A DNA stretch of 64,000 nucleotides from Streptomyces alfalfae (GCF_004127445.1 NZ_QEXM01000050.1:1-64000); one strand, 5' to 3'. Positions 1 through 9,263 are shown, counted from the first letter of the stretch. Notes: a model not told the origin generated them from the letters alone. Numbers and translations: made by a program.

Positions 1-162
1 GTGGGGGTGTCGGGGTTGGGGTCTGTTGTGCGGGTGTGTGGGGGCGTGACGGTGCGGGGCATGCGGTGCGGTGGCTGCGGTGGCTGCGGTGGGGCGCGGC
101 GGTGGCCGTGCGGCGGCGGCTTCGGGGCAGCGGCGGGCGGCCCCGGGGCTAACGTGGGGAAG

Positions 163-837
163 GTGATTGAAGTACGGCGCTCCGGCGACCGGTACCGCGG
201 CGGGGAGCCGGCGGCCGGAATCGAATCCCTGCACGCCTTCTCGTTCGGGCCCCACTACGACCCCGACAACCTCCGCTTCGGCGCGATCCTCGCCTGCAAC
301 GAGGAACGCCTGGCCCCCGGCACGGGCTTCGACGAGCACCCCCACAGCCACACCGAGATCGTGACCTGGGTCGTCGAGGGCGAACTCACCCACCGCGACT
401 CGACGGGCCACGCCTCCCTGGTCCGCCCCGGCGACGTCCAGCACCTCTCGGCCGCGGGCGGCGTCCGCCACGTGGAACGCAACGACGGCGACACCCCCCT
501 CGTCTTCGTCCAGATGTGGCTGGCCCCGCTCACCCCGGGCGGCGACCCGTCCTACGAGGTCGTGCACGGCATAGCCGACTCGACCCCCTACGCGGTCCCC
601 GGCGCGGGAGCACTGCTCCACGTCCGCAGGCTCGGCCCCGGCGAACGAGCCGCCCTCCCGGACGCCCCGCACCTCTACGTCCACGTGGTCCGCGGCGAGA
701 CCGGCCTCGGCCAGGAACTACTGGGCCCCGGCGACTCGGCCCGGGTCACCGGAGAGACGGACCTGGCGGCTGCCGCCACCGGGGGCGGACCGGCGGAGCT
801 GCTGGTGTGGGAGATGACGGGCCCGCCCCAGGGCTGA
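163..837 (+). CDS. Pirin family protein
   Basis: A bicupin protein of 224 residues. Pirins bind Fe or Zn, and some, such as E. coli YhhW, show quercetin 2,3-dioxygenase activity; the substrate here is unknown. The N-terminal cupin carries the pirin ligand pattern HPH at residues 59-61 and HVE at 103-105, giving H59, H61, H103 and E105, so the metal site looks intact. The second cupin at about 145-220 lacks ligands, as is usual. The frame is open back to the window edge, but homologues begin near IEVRRSGDRY, so the GTG at 163 was chosen; the GTG at 154 is the alternative. The Gly/Cys-rich upstream translation is judged non-coding. The gene is monocistronic and faces the hydrolase at 889. Confidence 0.85.
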   Translation: MIEVRRSGDRYRGGEPAAGIESLHAFSFGPHYDPDNLRFGAILACNEERLAPGTGFDEHPHSHTEIVTWVVEGELTHRDSTGHASLVRPGDVQHLSAAGGVRHVERNDGDTPLVFVQMWLAPLTPGGDPSYEVVHGIADSTPYAVPGAGALLHVRRLGPGERAALPDAPHLYVHVVRGETGLGQELLGPGDSARVTGETDLAAAATGGGPAELLVWEMTGPPQG

Positions 838-888
838 GCCGACCCCGCGAGGCGCACGCCGGTCGGCGGTCGCCCCGGGGGCCCGGCG

Positions 889-1704
889 TCAGAGCTCCGC
901 CAGCACCGCGTCGGTGAACGCGGGCCAGACCTCGGTGGCCCACGGCCCGAAGGGACGGTCGGTCAGCGCCACGCAGGCGGCCCCGGCATCGGGGTCGACC
1001 CACAGGAACGTCCCGGCCTGCCCGAAGTGCCCGAACGTCCGCGGCGACGACGCGCTCCCCGTCCAGTGCGGCGACTTCGAGTCCCGGATCTCGAACCCGA
1101 GCCCCCATTCGTTGGGATTCTGGTGCCCGTACCCCGGCAGAACACCCTTCAGCCCCGGATACGTCACCGTCATCGCCGCGGCCACCGTCCGCGCGTCGAG
1201 CAGCCTCGGCGCCTGCACCTCGGCCGCGAACCGGACCAGGTCGTCCACGGTCGAGACGCCGTCCTTGGCCGGCGAGCCGTCCCCTTCGAGCGAGGTGGAC
1301 GTCATCCCCAGCGGTTCGAGCACCCCTTGGCGCAGATACTCTCCGAAGGGAATGCCCGTCGCCTTGGCGATGTGCTCCCCGAGGACCTCGAACCCGGCGT
1401 TGGAGTACAGCCGCCGCACCCCCGGCTCCGACGTCACCCGGTGCTCGTCGAAGGCGAGGCCACTGGTGTGCGCGAGCAGGTGCCGAACCGTCGACCCCTC
1501 GGGCCCGGCGGGCTCGTCCAGCTCCACCGCGCCTTCCTCGTACGCCACGAGCGCCGCATAGGCCGCGAGCGGCTTCGTGACCGAGGCCAGCGCGAACCGC
1601 CGGCCGGTCGGTCCGTGCGCCCCGGCCACCGTCCCGTCCGCGCGTACGACAGCGGCGGCAGCGGTGGGGACCGGCCAGTTCTCGATCAACGCCAGGCTCT
1701 GCAT
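889..1704 (-). CDS. Serine hydrolase, beta-lactamase/class C PBP fold
   Basis: A penicillin-binding-protein-like serine hydrolase of 271 residues. The three family motifs are visible: SVTK at 41-44 (nucleophile S41, base K44), YSN at 99-101, and HFG at 225-227 in place of KTG. HTSGL at 78-82 is also typical. No signal peptide is seen, so it is probably cytoplasmic and may be an esterase or peptidase rather than a true beta-lactamase. The ATG at 1704 gives the usual length; the frame runs on upstream to 1980 through GC-rich repeat DNA that has no family similarity. It is transcribed away from merR. Confidence 0.85.
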   Translation of the reverse strand: MQSLALIENWPVPTAAAAVVRADGTVAGAHGPTGRRFALASVTKPLAAYAALVAYEEGAVELDEPAGPEGSTVRHLLAHTSGLAFDEHRVTSEPGVRRLYSNAGFEVLGEHIAKATGIPFGEYLRQGVLEPLGMTSTSLEGDGSPAKDGVSTVDDLVRFAAEVQAPRLLDARTVAAAMTVTYPGLKGVLPGYGHQNPNEWGLGFEIRDSKSPHWTGSASSPRTFGHFGQAGTFLWVDPDAGAACVALTDRPFGPWATEVWPAFTDAVLAEL

Positions 1705-1774
1705 GCGCCCGAGCCTAATTCCTCTCCGGCACCCGAGTCCGCCGGGGTGGACCCCGCCCATCCGGCGGAGAGCG

Positions 1775-1930
1775 GACGACGACCGGGCATCGACGGGACG
1801 GCGACCCGGGCTGAGACCGGGCGGCGACCGTGCGGGGGCCCCGGCGGCGACCGGGCCGAGAGCGGGCCGAGCCCGAGCGGCGGCCGGGGCGGCCACCGGG
1901 CAGCGACCAGGCGGCGACCGGGGAGGCCGA
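1775..1930. repeat. Degenerate GC-rich tandem repeat
   Basis: Imperfect copies of a unit close to GGCGGCGACCGGGC follow one another between the hydrolase start and the MerR promoter. Unit length varies from about 9 to 14 bp. No gene is recognised here, although several frames stay open because stops are rare. Confidence 0.5.
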
Positions 1931-1965
1931 GGGACGAGATGGCCCACCATTTCCTCCGAATCCGC

Positions 1966-2003
1966 TTGCTTGGAGTGCACTCCAAGGTTCTAGCGTGAGG
2001 GTC
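1966..2003 (+). promoter_or_regulatory. MerR-type promoter with palindromic operator
   Basis: An 18-bp perfect palindrome, CTTGGAGTGCACTCCAAG, spans 1969-1986. It lies between a -35-like TTGCTT (1966-1971) and a -10-like TAGCGT (1991-1996). The spacer is 19 bp, the over-long spacing that MerR regulators correct by DNA distortion. The predicted transcript start falls at or next to the ATG at 2004, so the mRNA is probably leaderless. Confidence 0.7.
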
Positions 2004-2474
2004 ATGACGGTGACGGAGACCACGCCTGCACCAGCCCCCGCCAGGGCCGGAGCCCCCATCCATGCCCCGGAGCCCGGCCACCCGCGTCCGACCGGCCAGG
2101 ATCGCTACACGATCAGTGAGGTCGCCGCCTTCACCGGCCTGACCGCGTACACCCTGCGCTGGTACGAACGGATCGGCCTGATGCCGCACATCGACCGCTC
2201 CCACACGGGTCAGCGCCGCTACCGCAACCGCGACCTGGGCTGGCTCGCCTTCGTCGGCAAGCTCCGCCTCACCGGCATGCCGGTGGCCGACATGGTCCGC
2301 TACGCCGAACTCGTCCGTGAAGGCCCGCACACCTTCGCCGAGCGCCAAGACCTCCTGGAGCAGACCCGACGCGACGTGCGCACCCGCATCGCCGAGCTGC
2401 AGGACACCCTCGCCGTCCTCGACTACAAGATCGACACTTACGCGGGCGCCCGCAAGGCGTCGGAGAGGCTCTGA
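2004..2474 (+). CDS. MerR family transcriptional regulator
   Basis: A DNA-binding regulator of 156 residues. The MerR helix-turn-helix lies at about 34-75 (YTISEVAAFTGL, then TLRWYERIGL), followed by the wing and a dimerisation coiled coil to about residue 150. No metal-binding cysteine cluster is present, so a small organic or electrophilic inducer is more likely than a metal. It starts immediately after its own palindromic promoter and is followed after 6 nt by an aldo/keto reductase, a standard autoregulated pair for carbonyl stress. The longer upstream frame from 1830 has no family similarity. Confidence 0.9.
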   Translation: MTVTETTPAPAPARAGAPIHAPEPGHPRPTGQDRYTISEVAAFTGLTAYTLRWYERIGLMPHIDRSHTGQRRYRNRDLGWLAFVGKLRLTGMPVADMVRYAELVREGPHTFAERQDLLEQTRRDVRTRIAELQDTLAVLDYKIDTYAGARKASERL

Positions 2475-2480
2475 ACACTG

Positions 2481-3494
2481 ATGACGCAGAACATCGCGAC
2501 AGCCCGGCTCGGCGACCACGGCCCCGAGGTGGGCGTCCAGGGCCTCGGCTGCATGGGCATGAGCTTCGCCTACGGCCCCACCGACGCCGACGAGGCCCGG
2601 GCCACCCTCGACCGCGCCCTCGAACTGGGCGTCACCTTCTACGACACCGCCGACGTCTACGGCATGGGCGAGAACGAGAAGTTCCTCGCCCCCTTCCTCA
2701 AGGCGCACCGCGACGAGATCGTCCTCGCCACCAAGTTCGCCCTGGCCATCGATCCGGCCGAACCGACGAAGCGGCACATCGACAACTCCCCCGCCTACAT
2801 CCGCGCCAGCGTCGACGCCAGCCTGCGCCGCCTGGACACGGACGTCATCGACCTCTACTACATGCACCGCCGTGACCCGCGGGTCCCCATCGAGGAGACG
2901 GTCGGCACGATGGCCGAACTCGTCACCGCGGGCAAGGTCAAGCACCTCGGCCTCAGCGAGGTCACAGGACCCGAACTGCGTGCCGCCCATACCGTCCATC
3001 CCATCGCCGCCGTCCAGTCGGAGTGGTCTCTCTTCAGCCGTGACATCGAGAAGGGCGTGGTCCCGGCCGCCGCCGACCTCGGCGTGGCCCTCGTGCCCTA
3101 CTCCCCGCTCGGTCGCGGCTTCCTCACCGGCGCCTTCGTCCACGCAGACAAGGAACTCGACAAGGACGACTTCCGCCGCCAGCAGCCCCGCTTCACCGGC
3201 GACAACGCCACCGCCAACGCGGCCCTGCTCGACCCCGTCCGCACGGTCGCCGACGCCCACGGCGCGAGCCTCGGCCAGATCGCCCTCGCCTGGGTCCAGC
3301 AGCAGAGCGAACTCCACGGCCTGCCCGTCATCCCGATCCCCGGCACCCGCAAGCGGACCCGCGTCGAGGAGAACACGGCGGCCACCCGCATCACCCTCAC
3401 CGAGGACGAACTCGCCCTCCTCGCCCCGATCGCCGCCGCCGTCGCGGGCAACCGCTACGCCGACATGACCTTCACCTCGGCCGGCCGCGAGTGA
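2481..3494 (+). CDS. Aldo/keto reductase
   Basis: An NADPH-dependent carbonyl reductase with a (beta/alpha)8 barrel, 337 residues. The catalytic tetrad is visible as D55 and Y60 (in YDTADVYG), K85 (in ATKFA) and H129 (in YYMHRR). The LGCMGMS start and the SEVTGPELRAAH stretch place it with the AKR13-like or YakC group common in actinobacteria. It follows merR by 6 nt and is probably co-transcribed, so its substrate is likely related to whatever the regulator senses. Two GC-rich hairpins follow the gene. Confidence 0.92.
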   Translation: MTQNIATARLGDHGPEVGVQGLGCMGMSFAYGPTDADEARATLDRALELGVTFYDTADVYGMGENEKFLAPFLKAHRDEIVLATKFALAIDPAEPTKRHIDNSPAYIRASVDASLRRLDTDVIDLYYMHRRDPRVPIEETVGTMAELVTAGKVKHLGLSEVTGPELRAAHTVHPIAAVQSEWSLFSRDIEKGVVPAAADLGVALVPYSPLGRGFLTGAFVHADKELDKDDFRRQQPRFTGDNATANAALLDPVRTVADAHGASLGQIALAWVQQQSELHGLPVIPIPGTRKRTRVEENTAATRITLTEDELALLAPIAAAVAGNRYADMTFTSAGRE

Positions 3495-3524
3495 TCCCAA
3501 CGGGACGCCGCTAGGGGCCACTTG

Positions 3525-3587
3525 CCGCTCGGGTCGCCTTCCGGCGAGGCCGGCCCGAGCGGGGAGCCCTGAGCCGCGAGCTCAGGG
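3525..3587. terminator. Paired hairpins between convergent genes
   Basis: Two inverted repeats lie between the reductase and the convergent acyltransferase: CCGCTCGGG (3525-3533) with CCCGAGCGG (3554-3562), and CCCTGAGC (3567-3574) with GCTCAGGG (3580-3587). There is no U-tract, as is common in Streptomyces. A short CCCGAGCCC-type repeat continues to about 3630. Confidence 0.6.
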
Positions 3588-3632
3588 TCCCGAGTCCCCG
3601 AGCCCCGGATTCCCGAGCCCCGAGCCCCGCGC

Positions 3633-4904
3633 TCACGTCAGCCCCAGAGCGAAGGCCGCGAAACCGGCCGCCAGGAGTCCCGCGAGCGCACGGCGGGCGT
3701 GGGACGTCCGCTGCCATGGGGCCTCGAAGCCGCGGGCGTACCGGCCTATCAGCACGAGCAGTGCCGCGAGCACCGGCAGCCAGGCCACCCGCGCGGCTAT
3801 CCAGGCGAAGGAGTCGGGCCCCGTGGTGAGCCCCGGTATCTCTCCCAGGAACGAGCCCGGCACGGCCGTGGCGAGCAACGCCGTCTGATGCCAGCACAGG
3901 ATGGTCATCGCCGACAGGTTGATGACGACCACCGGCGCCCACAGGGCGGGCCGGCGCAGCAACCCGCCGATGCGGTCCCGGAGCAGGATCGCCGCGCCGC
4001 TCTGCGCGGCGGCCAGGGCGAGGACCAGCAGCGACGGCGGATGCGAGTTCGTGCGGGCCTCTCCGGGGACGCCGACCATCGACGCCGGGTAGTGGAAGGC
4101 GAGCAGGAGTGCGGCGAAGAGAGCGGCGCCGCCGAGGAGCAACAGCCAGCCGCCGCGCCTGCCCAGTTTCCTCTCGCCCCAGGCGACCCCCAGTTGGTAG
4201 GCGAACATCCATCCCGGCAGCAGATTCAGCAGGCTCAGCCAGGAGGGCGCGGAGGCCGCGAACGGGCCGTAGCGCAGGAAGTCGACGAGGGCGACCGAGC
4301 CGATCAGGGGAAGCGCGGCCCAGGCCCCGAGCCGCTCCGCCGTGCGTATGCACCACGGCGTGAGAGCCGTGATCACCGTGTAGACGCCCACGAACCACAA
4401 GGGCTGGATGACCAGCGTGGACGCGGTGCGCAGGGACGTGCCCGGCACACCGGCCGCGTACAGCACGGGTATCAGCGCGGCCCAGACGGCAGTCACCCCG
4501 AGCACCGGCCGCCCGAGCCGGGCGATGCGCCCCCGCAGCCAGCCCCCTGTCGACTCGCCGCGCGCGACCGCCCGCCGGTAGGACAGCGCGGAGGCGTAGC
4601 CACCGACGAGGAAGAAGATGCCCAGCATCTGCAGCACCCAGCTGAGCGGTGCGAGGAAGCCGAACGAGGACAGGGGGCTCGCGTTGTGCAGCGCGCCCCC
4701 GGCGTCGAGGGTGAAGCCGCCCAGGAGCCAGTGCCCCGTCGGCACGGCGAGCAGCGCGAGTGCGCGCAGTCCGTCGATGGCCCGGTCGCGGTGGGCGGGG
4801 GTCTTGGCGTCGATGGCGGCCGCGGCTCGGCGCAGGCCACGCACAGGCGACTGTCCGCGCGCTCCGGGCTCTTTGCGCTGTACGGTCAGAACGGGGATCC
4901 TCAT
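3633..4904 (-). CDS. Acyltransferase 3 family membrane protein
   Basis: A polytopic membrane acyltransferase of 423 residues with roughly ten hydrophobic segments. The N-terminal stretch RDRAIDGLRALALLAVPTGH resembles the OafA/Acyltransferase_3 entry helix and ends in the conserved histidine. WFVGVY and CWHQTALL near the middle and end are also family-like. Substrates of this group are acyl donors and cell-surface or exported glycans; the acceptor cannot be told here. It overlaps the upstream DUF1023 hydrolase by 4 nt (ATGA at 4901-4904), so the two are translationally coupled. Confidence 0.85.
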   Translation of the reverse strand: MRIPVLTVQRKEPGARGQSPVRGLRRAAAAIDAKTPAHRDRAIDGLRALALLAVPTGHWLLGGFTLDAGGALHNASPLSSFGFLAPLSWVLQMLGIFFLVGGYASALSYRRAVARGESTGGWLRGRIARLGRPVLGVTAVWAALIPVLYAAGVPGTSLRTASTLVIQPLWFVGVYTVITALTPWCIRTAERLGAWAALPLIGSVALVDFLRYGPFAASAPSWLSLLNLLPGWMFAYQLGVAWGERKLGRRGGWLLLLGGAALFAALLLAFHYPASMVGVPGEARTNSHPPSLLVLALAAAQSGAAILLRDRIGGLLRRPALWAPVVVINLSAMTILCWHQTALLATAVPGSFLGEIPGLTTGPDSFAWIAARVAWLPVLAALLVLIGRYARGFEAPWQRTSHARRALAGLLAAGFAAFALGLT

Positions 4905-6076
4905 GGCCGTGCTCCGATGCCTCGCGTGCTGTCGTGGGTCTCGCCGGTGAGGTCGTCTCCGCCGGCGATGCGGGCGAAGGCCCGCAGGGAGTCGGTGCCG
5001 GGCGCGAAGTAGCCGGTGTGGCCCTTCACCCGCTCGGCGGGAATGTGCCGGGCGCCGAAGCCGGGGGCGGCCGGGTCCTCGCCGTGGCCGAGGCCGAACA
5101 GCTCGACGTTCGGCACCTTGCTGATCCAGTCGCTGTCGTCCTTGGCCGCCCAGACCCGGGCCTCGGTGTGCAGATCGGCCACACTGTCGGCTCGCATACC
5201 GGGGGAGCCGAGCACCACCAGGTCCCTCGCGGGCAGTCGGGGAGCGGCGAGGCCGCAGACCACCGAGCCATAGCTGTGGCAGAAGAGGGCGGGCCGGGGG
5301 GCTCCTGTGGCCGTCAGGCCCTGGACGAAGCGCGCCAGGCGGGGTGCGCCCGCCTCGGCGAGCCGGCCCGTGGCCGCGTCGGGGCCGAGGCCGACCGGGG
5401 TGGTGTACCCCACCCAGGCCACCACGGCAGTGCCGTCGCCGGCCGCCGCGCGCAGGGAGCGGGCCATTCCCGACGGTGTGCCGTACGTGCCCTTGGCGCG
5501 GTCGAAGGTGCTGAGGTCGATGTCGGATCCCGGCACCACGACGGAGACGTCCCGCGCGCCCGCCAAGTCCCCGTACACCTCGGCGATCTGGCCCCGCCCG
5601 CGAGGGTCGAAGGCCAGGATCTGGCGTCCCGGGGCGAGCAATTCGTCGTATCGCGACATCGATGCGCGAGCGCGCTCATGGTCCTGCGCGGTGAGGTCGG
5701 GGTCGGTGGAGCGGGCCCGCTCGCGCGCCCGCTCGGCGCGGAGGGAGAGCTTGTTGGCCTGGTACCGAAGGGCTGTCGGAGCTCCGTCGAGGTTGCCGAC
5801 CACCGAGGGGTGCCGCGCCGCCAGATCCTCGCGCTGCCCGGCACTGAGCGACGCGAAGAACGCGGCGATCCGGGCGGGGGAGGCGCTCGCGGGGTCCGGG
5901 AGCCGGAGGCCCCACGGGTGGTCCGCGCGCCATGAACTCGTGCCCGGGGGTGGGCCCGTGAGCGGCTGTTGTTCGCTGCCGACGGCCCAGCCCGCCGTGC
6001 CCGTCACCGCTGTGGTCGTCAGCGCGACGGCGACCAGCGCCCTCTTGCTCCGAGCCTTCCATGACCGCAGCCGCAT
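4901..6076 (-). CDS. Secreted/anchored alpha/beta hydrolase, DUF1023
   Basis: A 391-residue alpha/beta hydrolase of the DUF1023 family. The N terminus MRLRSWKARSKRALVAVAL looks like a signal peptide or signal anchor. The nucleophile elbow is CHSYGS with S268, so the first elbow position is Cys rather than Gly. VVVPGSDIDLSTF and the C-terminal HIPAERVKGHTGYF are family hallmarks. The ATG at 6076 was chosen over 6157 because a GGAGGGAGA ribosome site precedes it and the signal sequence begins there. It is coupled to the acyltransferase downstream. A paralogue lies at 9339, on the far side of the two-component system. Confidence 0.85.
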   Translation of the reverse strand: MRLRSWKARSKRALVAVALTTTAVTGTAGWAVGSEQQPLTGPPPGTSSWRADHPWGLRLPDPASASPARIAAFFASLSAGQREDLAARHPSVVGNLDGAPTALRYQANKLSLRAERARERARSTDPDLTAQDHERARASMSRYDELLAPGRQILAFDPRGRGQIAEVYGDLAGARDVSVVVPGSDIDLSTFDRAKGTYGTPSGMARSLRAAAGDGTAVVAWVGYTTPVGLGPDAATGRLAEAGAPRLARFVQGLTATGAPRPALFCHSYGSVVCGLAAPRLPARDLVVLGSPGMRADSVADLHTEARVWAAKDDSDWISKVPNVELFGLGHGEDPAAPGFGARHIPAERVKGHTGYFAPGTDSLRAFARIAGGDDLTGETHDSTRGIGARP

Positions 6077-6231
6077 GGCCGGTCTCCCTCCCCGTTTCGT
6101 GGCGCCGGTGGCCTGACGCTGCGAAAGGTAGGGAGACGGTGATCGGTGGCACGTCACACCCGGGAGCCAACTCCCGGGTGATACCGGAGTACTCAGTGCC
6201 GTCCGGAGGTGCTACCGCAGTAGGGGGTGGG

Positions 6232-6903
6232 TCACTGCTCGCCGGGCGTGACCAGGCCCGATTCATACGCGAAGATCACTGCTTGAGCGCGATCCCGCAG
6301 GTTCAGCTTGTTGAGCACACGGCCGATGTGGGTCTTGACCGTCTGCTCGGCGAGAACCAGGCGCTCGGCGATCTCCTGGTTGGAGAGGCCGCGCGCGATC
6401 AGCACCAACACCTCGGTCTCACGCGGCGTGAGACCGTTCAACCGCAGCGCCTCGCGCGGCGCGGGGCGCTGCTTGGCGAAGTCCGCGATCAGGCGCCGGG
6501 TCACCGAAGGGGCGAGCAGCGCCTCGCCGGACGCCACCACGCGCACGGCCGAGATCAGGTCGGCGGGCGGTGCGTCCTTGAGCAGGAAGCCGGAGGCTCC
6601 GGCGCGCAGCGCTTCGTACACGTAGTCGTCGACGTCGAAGGTGGTGAGCATGAGCACCTTCGGCACGTGCACCACTCCCGGTGGCGGGTCCAGCAGGGCG
6701 CGGGCGGCGCTGAGTCCGTCCAGCTCCGGCATGCGGACGTCCATCAGGACCACGTCGGGGTGGGTGCTTCGGCTGACCTCGATGCCCTTCTGGCCGTTCT
6801 CCGCCTCGCCCACGACGTCGATGTCGCTCTGCGCGGCCAACAGGGCGGCGAATCCCGCGCGCACCATGTTCTGGTCGTCGACGATGATCACGCGGATGGT
6901 CAT
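6232..6903 (-). CDS. LuxR/NarL-type response regulator
   Basis: A 223-residue response regulator. The receiver domain (1-120) carries the acidic pair D9/D10, phosphoacceptor D55 (VVLMDVRMPELDG) and the conserved lysine in LLKDAPP. The C-terminal LuxR helix-turn-helix (about 155-210) contains LTPRETEVL and AEQTVKTHIGRVLNKL. Its start overlaps the histidine kinase stop (ATGA at 6900-6903), so kinase and regulator are coupled. Targets are unknown; the flanking DUF1023 and DUF4429 genes are candidates by position only. Confidence 0.93.
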   Translation of the reverse strand: MTIRVIIVDDQNMVRAGFAALLAAQSDIDVVGEAENGQKGIEVSRSTHPDVVLMDVRMPELDGLSAARALLDPPPGVVHVPKVLMLTTFDVDDYVYEALRAGASGFLLKDAPPADLISAVRVVASGEALLAPSVTRRLIADFAKQRPAPREALRLNGLTPRETEVLVLIARGLSNQEIAERLVLAEQTVKTHIGRVLNKLNLRDRAQAVIFAYESGLVTPGEQ

Positions 6904-8267
6904 GCGGTGCCGGAGCCCTTCGGGAGGAGGGGGAGCCGGGCGGCGACGCGGAAGCCGCCGCCGGGCAGCGGCCCGGCGTCGACCGTGCCGCCGACCAACC
7001 GTACGCGCTCGCGCATGCCGACGAGCCCGTGGCCCGTACCGCTGCCTTCCAGTGGGGCGGGCGGCTCGCTGGAGGGGCCGTTGACGACGAGGACCAATAG
7101 ATACTGGTCGTCCAGACTCACCGTGATCGTGGTGCGGGCGCCCGGAGCGTGGCGCATCACGTTCGACAGGGCTTCCTGCACGATTCGGTAGGCGGACAGG
7201 TCCACGGCCGGGGACACGTGGGCCAGTTGTGTGAGGATCGCGAGCTCGGGGCGTGACAGGTCGATCGGTATGCCGGCCCGCACCGTGGCCTCGACCAGGT
7301 GCGGCAGCCGGTCGAGGCCTGGCTGGGGCGCCCGCTCGCCGTTCGCGCCCTCGCTGCGCAGCACCGCGAGCAGCCGCCGCATCTCGGTGAGGGACTCGCG
7401 GGCGCTCGCCGCTATGCTGCCGAACTCCTCGCGGGCCGCGTCGGGGAGCCCGTCCAGCCGGTAGGGCGCGGAGTCCGCCTGGACGGTGATCACCGACATG
7501 TGGTGGGCGACGACGTCGTGCAGCTCGCGGGCGATGCGTGCCCTTTCCTCCAGAAGCGTGCGCTGGGCGCGCTCGGCCTCGCTGATGGTCTCCTGCTCGA
7601 CGAGCCGGCGCCGGGCGTCGCCGCGCTCGCGCAGCAGTGTGCCGAGCATCAGCACGGACCCGCTCAGCACGATCAGCAGCACGCTGGTGTCCTGGCTTCC
7701 CTCGCCGCTGAACGCGCCGAGCACCAGCCCGGACACCACCGTCACCATCCAGATGCCCAGGAGGGTGCGGCGGCTCTCGCGCAGGGACAGCGCACAGCAG
7801 AGGACCACGTACCCCACGATGATCATGGGGGTCCAGGGGGCCGGACGTCCTGCGTTGGCCGACATCGTGACGATCGCGCCGATGATGTCCGCCGTGATCA
7901 CGATCCACCAGGCCGGGAGCGGCCGGGTGATCGCGAGGAACAGCGGGGCGGACTGGGCCACGGCCAGGGCACCCGCGGGGCCGCCGCCCACGCCGTAGTC
8001 GTTGGTCAGGACCTGGACGGTGACCGGGATCAGGACGACGACGAAGCCGAGCGCGATCACCTGGGGCAGCAGCCGCACCCAGCGCTTGGGGGCGTCGGCG
8101 AGCAGCGGCTTGGTCGACACGGCTGGTGTGGAGAGCGAGACTCCCGCGGCCCGCAGACCGTCGAAGACCGCGGCCGCCGCACGCCGGGCACCGGCCCCGC
8201 GGCTGTCCGGCTCCGGGTCCGGACGGCGGGGCCCCTGATCGTGGGGCGTCGAGGATGCGCTGTTCAT
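6900..8267 (-). CDS. Sensor histidine kinase, HisKA_3 (DesK/NarX type)
   Basis: A membrane sensor kinase of 455 residues. About five to six transmembrane segments occupy residues 65-215 with almost no extracellular domain, so the signal is probably sensed in or at the membrane. The dimerisation/phosphoacceptor motif is RIARELHDVVAHH with H250. A HATPase domain at about 345-450 ends with GHGLVGMRERV and GGGFRVAARLPL. Start 8267 is preferred; an ATG at 8309 is possible. It partners the response regulator that follows with a 4-nt overlap. Confidence 0.92.
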   Translation of the reverse strand: MNSASSTPHDQGPRRPDPEPDSRGAGARRAAAAVFDGLRAAGVSLSTPAVSTKPLLADAPKRWVRLLPQVIALGFVVVLIPVTVQVLTNDYGVGGGPAGALAVAQSAPLFLAITRPLPAWWIVITADIIGAIVTMSANAGRPAPWTPMIIVGYVVLCCALSLRESRRTLLGIWMVTVVSGLVLGAFSGEGSQDTSVLLIVLSGSVLMLGTLLRERGDARRRLVEQETISEAERAQRTLLEERARIARELHDVVAHHMSVITVQADSAPYRLDGLPDAAREEFGSIAASARESLTEMRRLLAVLRSEGANGERAPQPGLDRLPHLVEATVRAGIPIDLSRPELAILTQLAHVSPAVDLSAYRIVQEALSNVMRHAPGARTTITVSLDDQYLLVLVVNGPSSEPPAPLEGSGTGHGLVGMRERVRLVGGTVDAGPLPGGGFRVAARLPLLPKGSGTA

Positions 8268-8390
8268 GGCCCGATCAGCGTAGGCGTCCCGCCCCCCTCG
8301 TGCCGTCATACCAGGGAGCTGGACCACACCTCATACCCCGGTATCACCGCGGCCCCAGGCGTGGCGCCCGTGGCCTCGTGACGGCTTGGG

Positions 8391-9263
8391 TCACAGCTCC
8401 GCCAGCAGCTCGGCCTTCTTCGCCGTGAACTCCTCGTCCGTGAGGAAACCTGCCTGGTGCAGTTCGCCGAGGTGGCGGATGCGGTCCGCGATGTCCGCCG
8501 GGTCACGTCGGGCCACGGTCGCGGTGGCGACGACGCCGCCGAGGGCCAGGGCGGGGCCGGATGTCCGTACCGCCGCGAGGACCGAGGCGGCGAACGGCAG
8601 CGACTCATGGACCGGGCCGTAGCCCAGACCGAAGACGACGGCCGCCGGGTCCTGGTCGGCCTGCTGGGGCTGCGCCACCGGAGCGTCCCGGCGCAGCAGC
8701 CGCAGATGCCCCTCGAAGACCTCGGGGGAACGCCATTCGATGCCGCTCAGGTCCGAGACGGCGAAGCTCTGGTCACCGGCCTTCCACTTCGCCGACGAGG
8801 CGCCCGTCCAGAACCACCGGAAGGAGACCTGCTTGCCGTCGAAGGACGCCTTCCCGTCGTACGCCTTGAACTGCAGAGGCGCCTCGGGCGCGGCCACCAG
8901 ATAACGGTCGGCGGGTTCGCCGTCGTCGGGCCGGAGCTGGGCCCGCAGCTCGTCCGCGTAGTACTCGGCCAGCGTCTCCCGCTCGGCGGGCAGCACGAGG
9001 CGGTAGGGGTCGCAGCTCTCCTTGAGCTGGCCGGCCGCGGCCTCCATCAAGGGATCGCCGCCCGGTCTCGGCACGGCATGCAACACCACGGTCCCGCGTT
9101 TGCCGGGGGAGAGAGTCACCGCCGTGATCGCCTCATACGGGACGCGCCGTTCACCGAGCGCCTGGAACAGCTTCGGTGTGCGGATCCCCCGTTCGAAGCG
9201 GATGAGCACGGAGTCGGACTCGAACTCCCAGGCGGCATGAAATCCGGCCAGTACGTCACCCAT
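8391..9263 (-). CDS. DUF4429 domain protein with C-terminal SHOCT motif
   Basis: A soluble 290-residue protein. Residues from about 1 to 230 look like two DUF4429 modules, with WEFESDSVLIRFERG early and FKAYDGKASFDGKQVSFRW at the second. The C terminus (RIRHLGELHQAGFLTDEEF) is a SHOCT motif, a short oligomerisation-type segment. Neither domain has a defined biochemical role. Start 9263 is uncertain; 9272 is in frame 9 nt earlier. The gene lies between the two-component system and a DUF1023 hydrolase, all on the minus strand. Confidence 0.8.
   Translation of the reverse strand: MGDVLAGFHAAWEFESDSVLIRFERGIRTPKLFQALGERRVPYEAITAVTLSPGKRGTVVLHAVPRPGGDPLMEAAAGQLKESCDPYRLVLPAERETLAEYYADELRAQLRPDDGEPADRYLVAAPEAPLQFKAYDGKASFDGKQVSFRWFWTGASSAKWKAGDQSFAVSDLSGIEWRSPEVFEGHLRLLRRDAPVAQPQQADQDPAAVVFGLGYGPVHESLPFAASVLAAVRTSGPALALGGVVATATVARRDPADIADRIRHLGELHQAGFLTDEEFTAKKAELLAEL

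Noticed and set aside
1..162. N-terminal Gly/Cys-rich extension of the pirin
   Set aside because: Not found in pirins; the domain starts at IEVRRSGDRY and GTG starts are available at 154 and 163.
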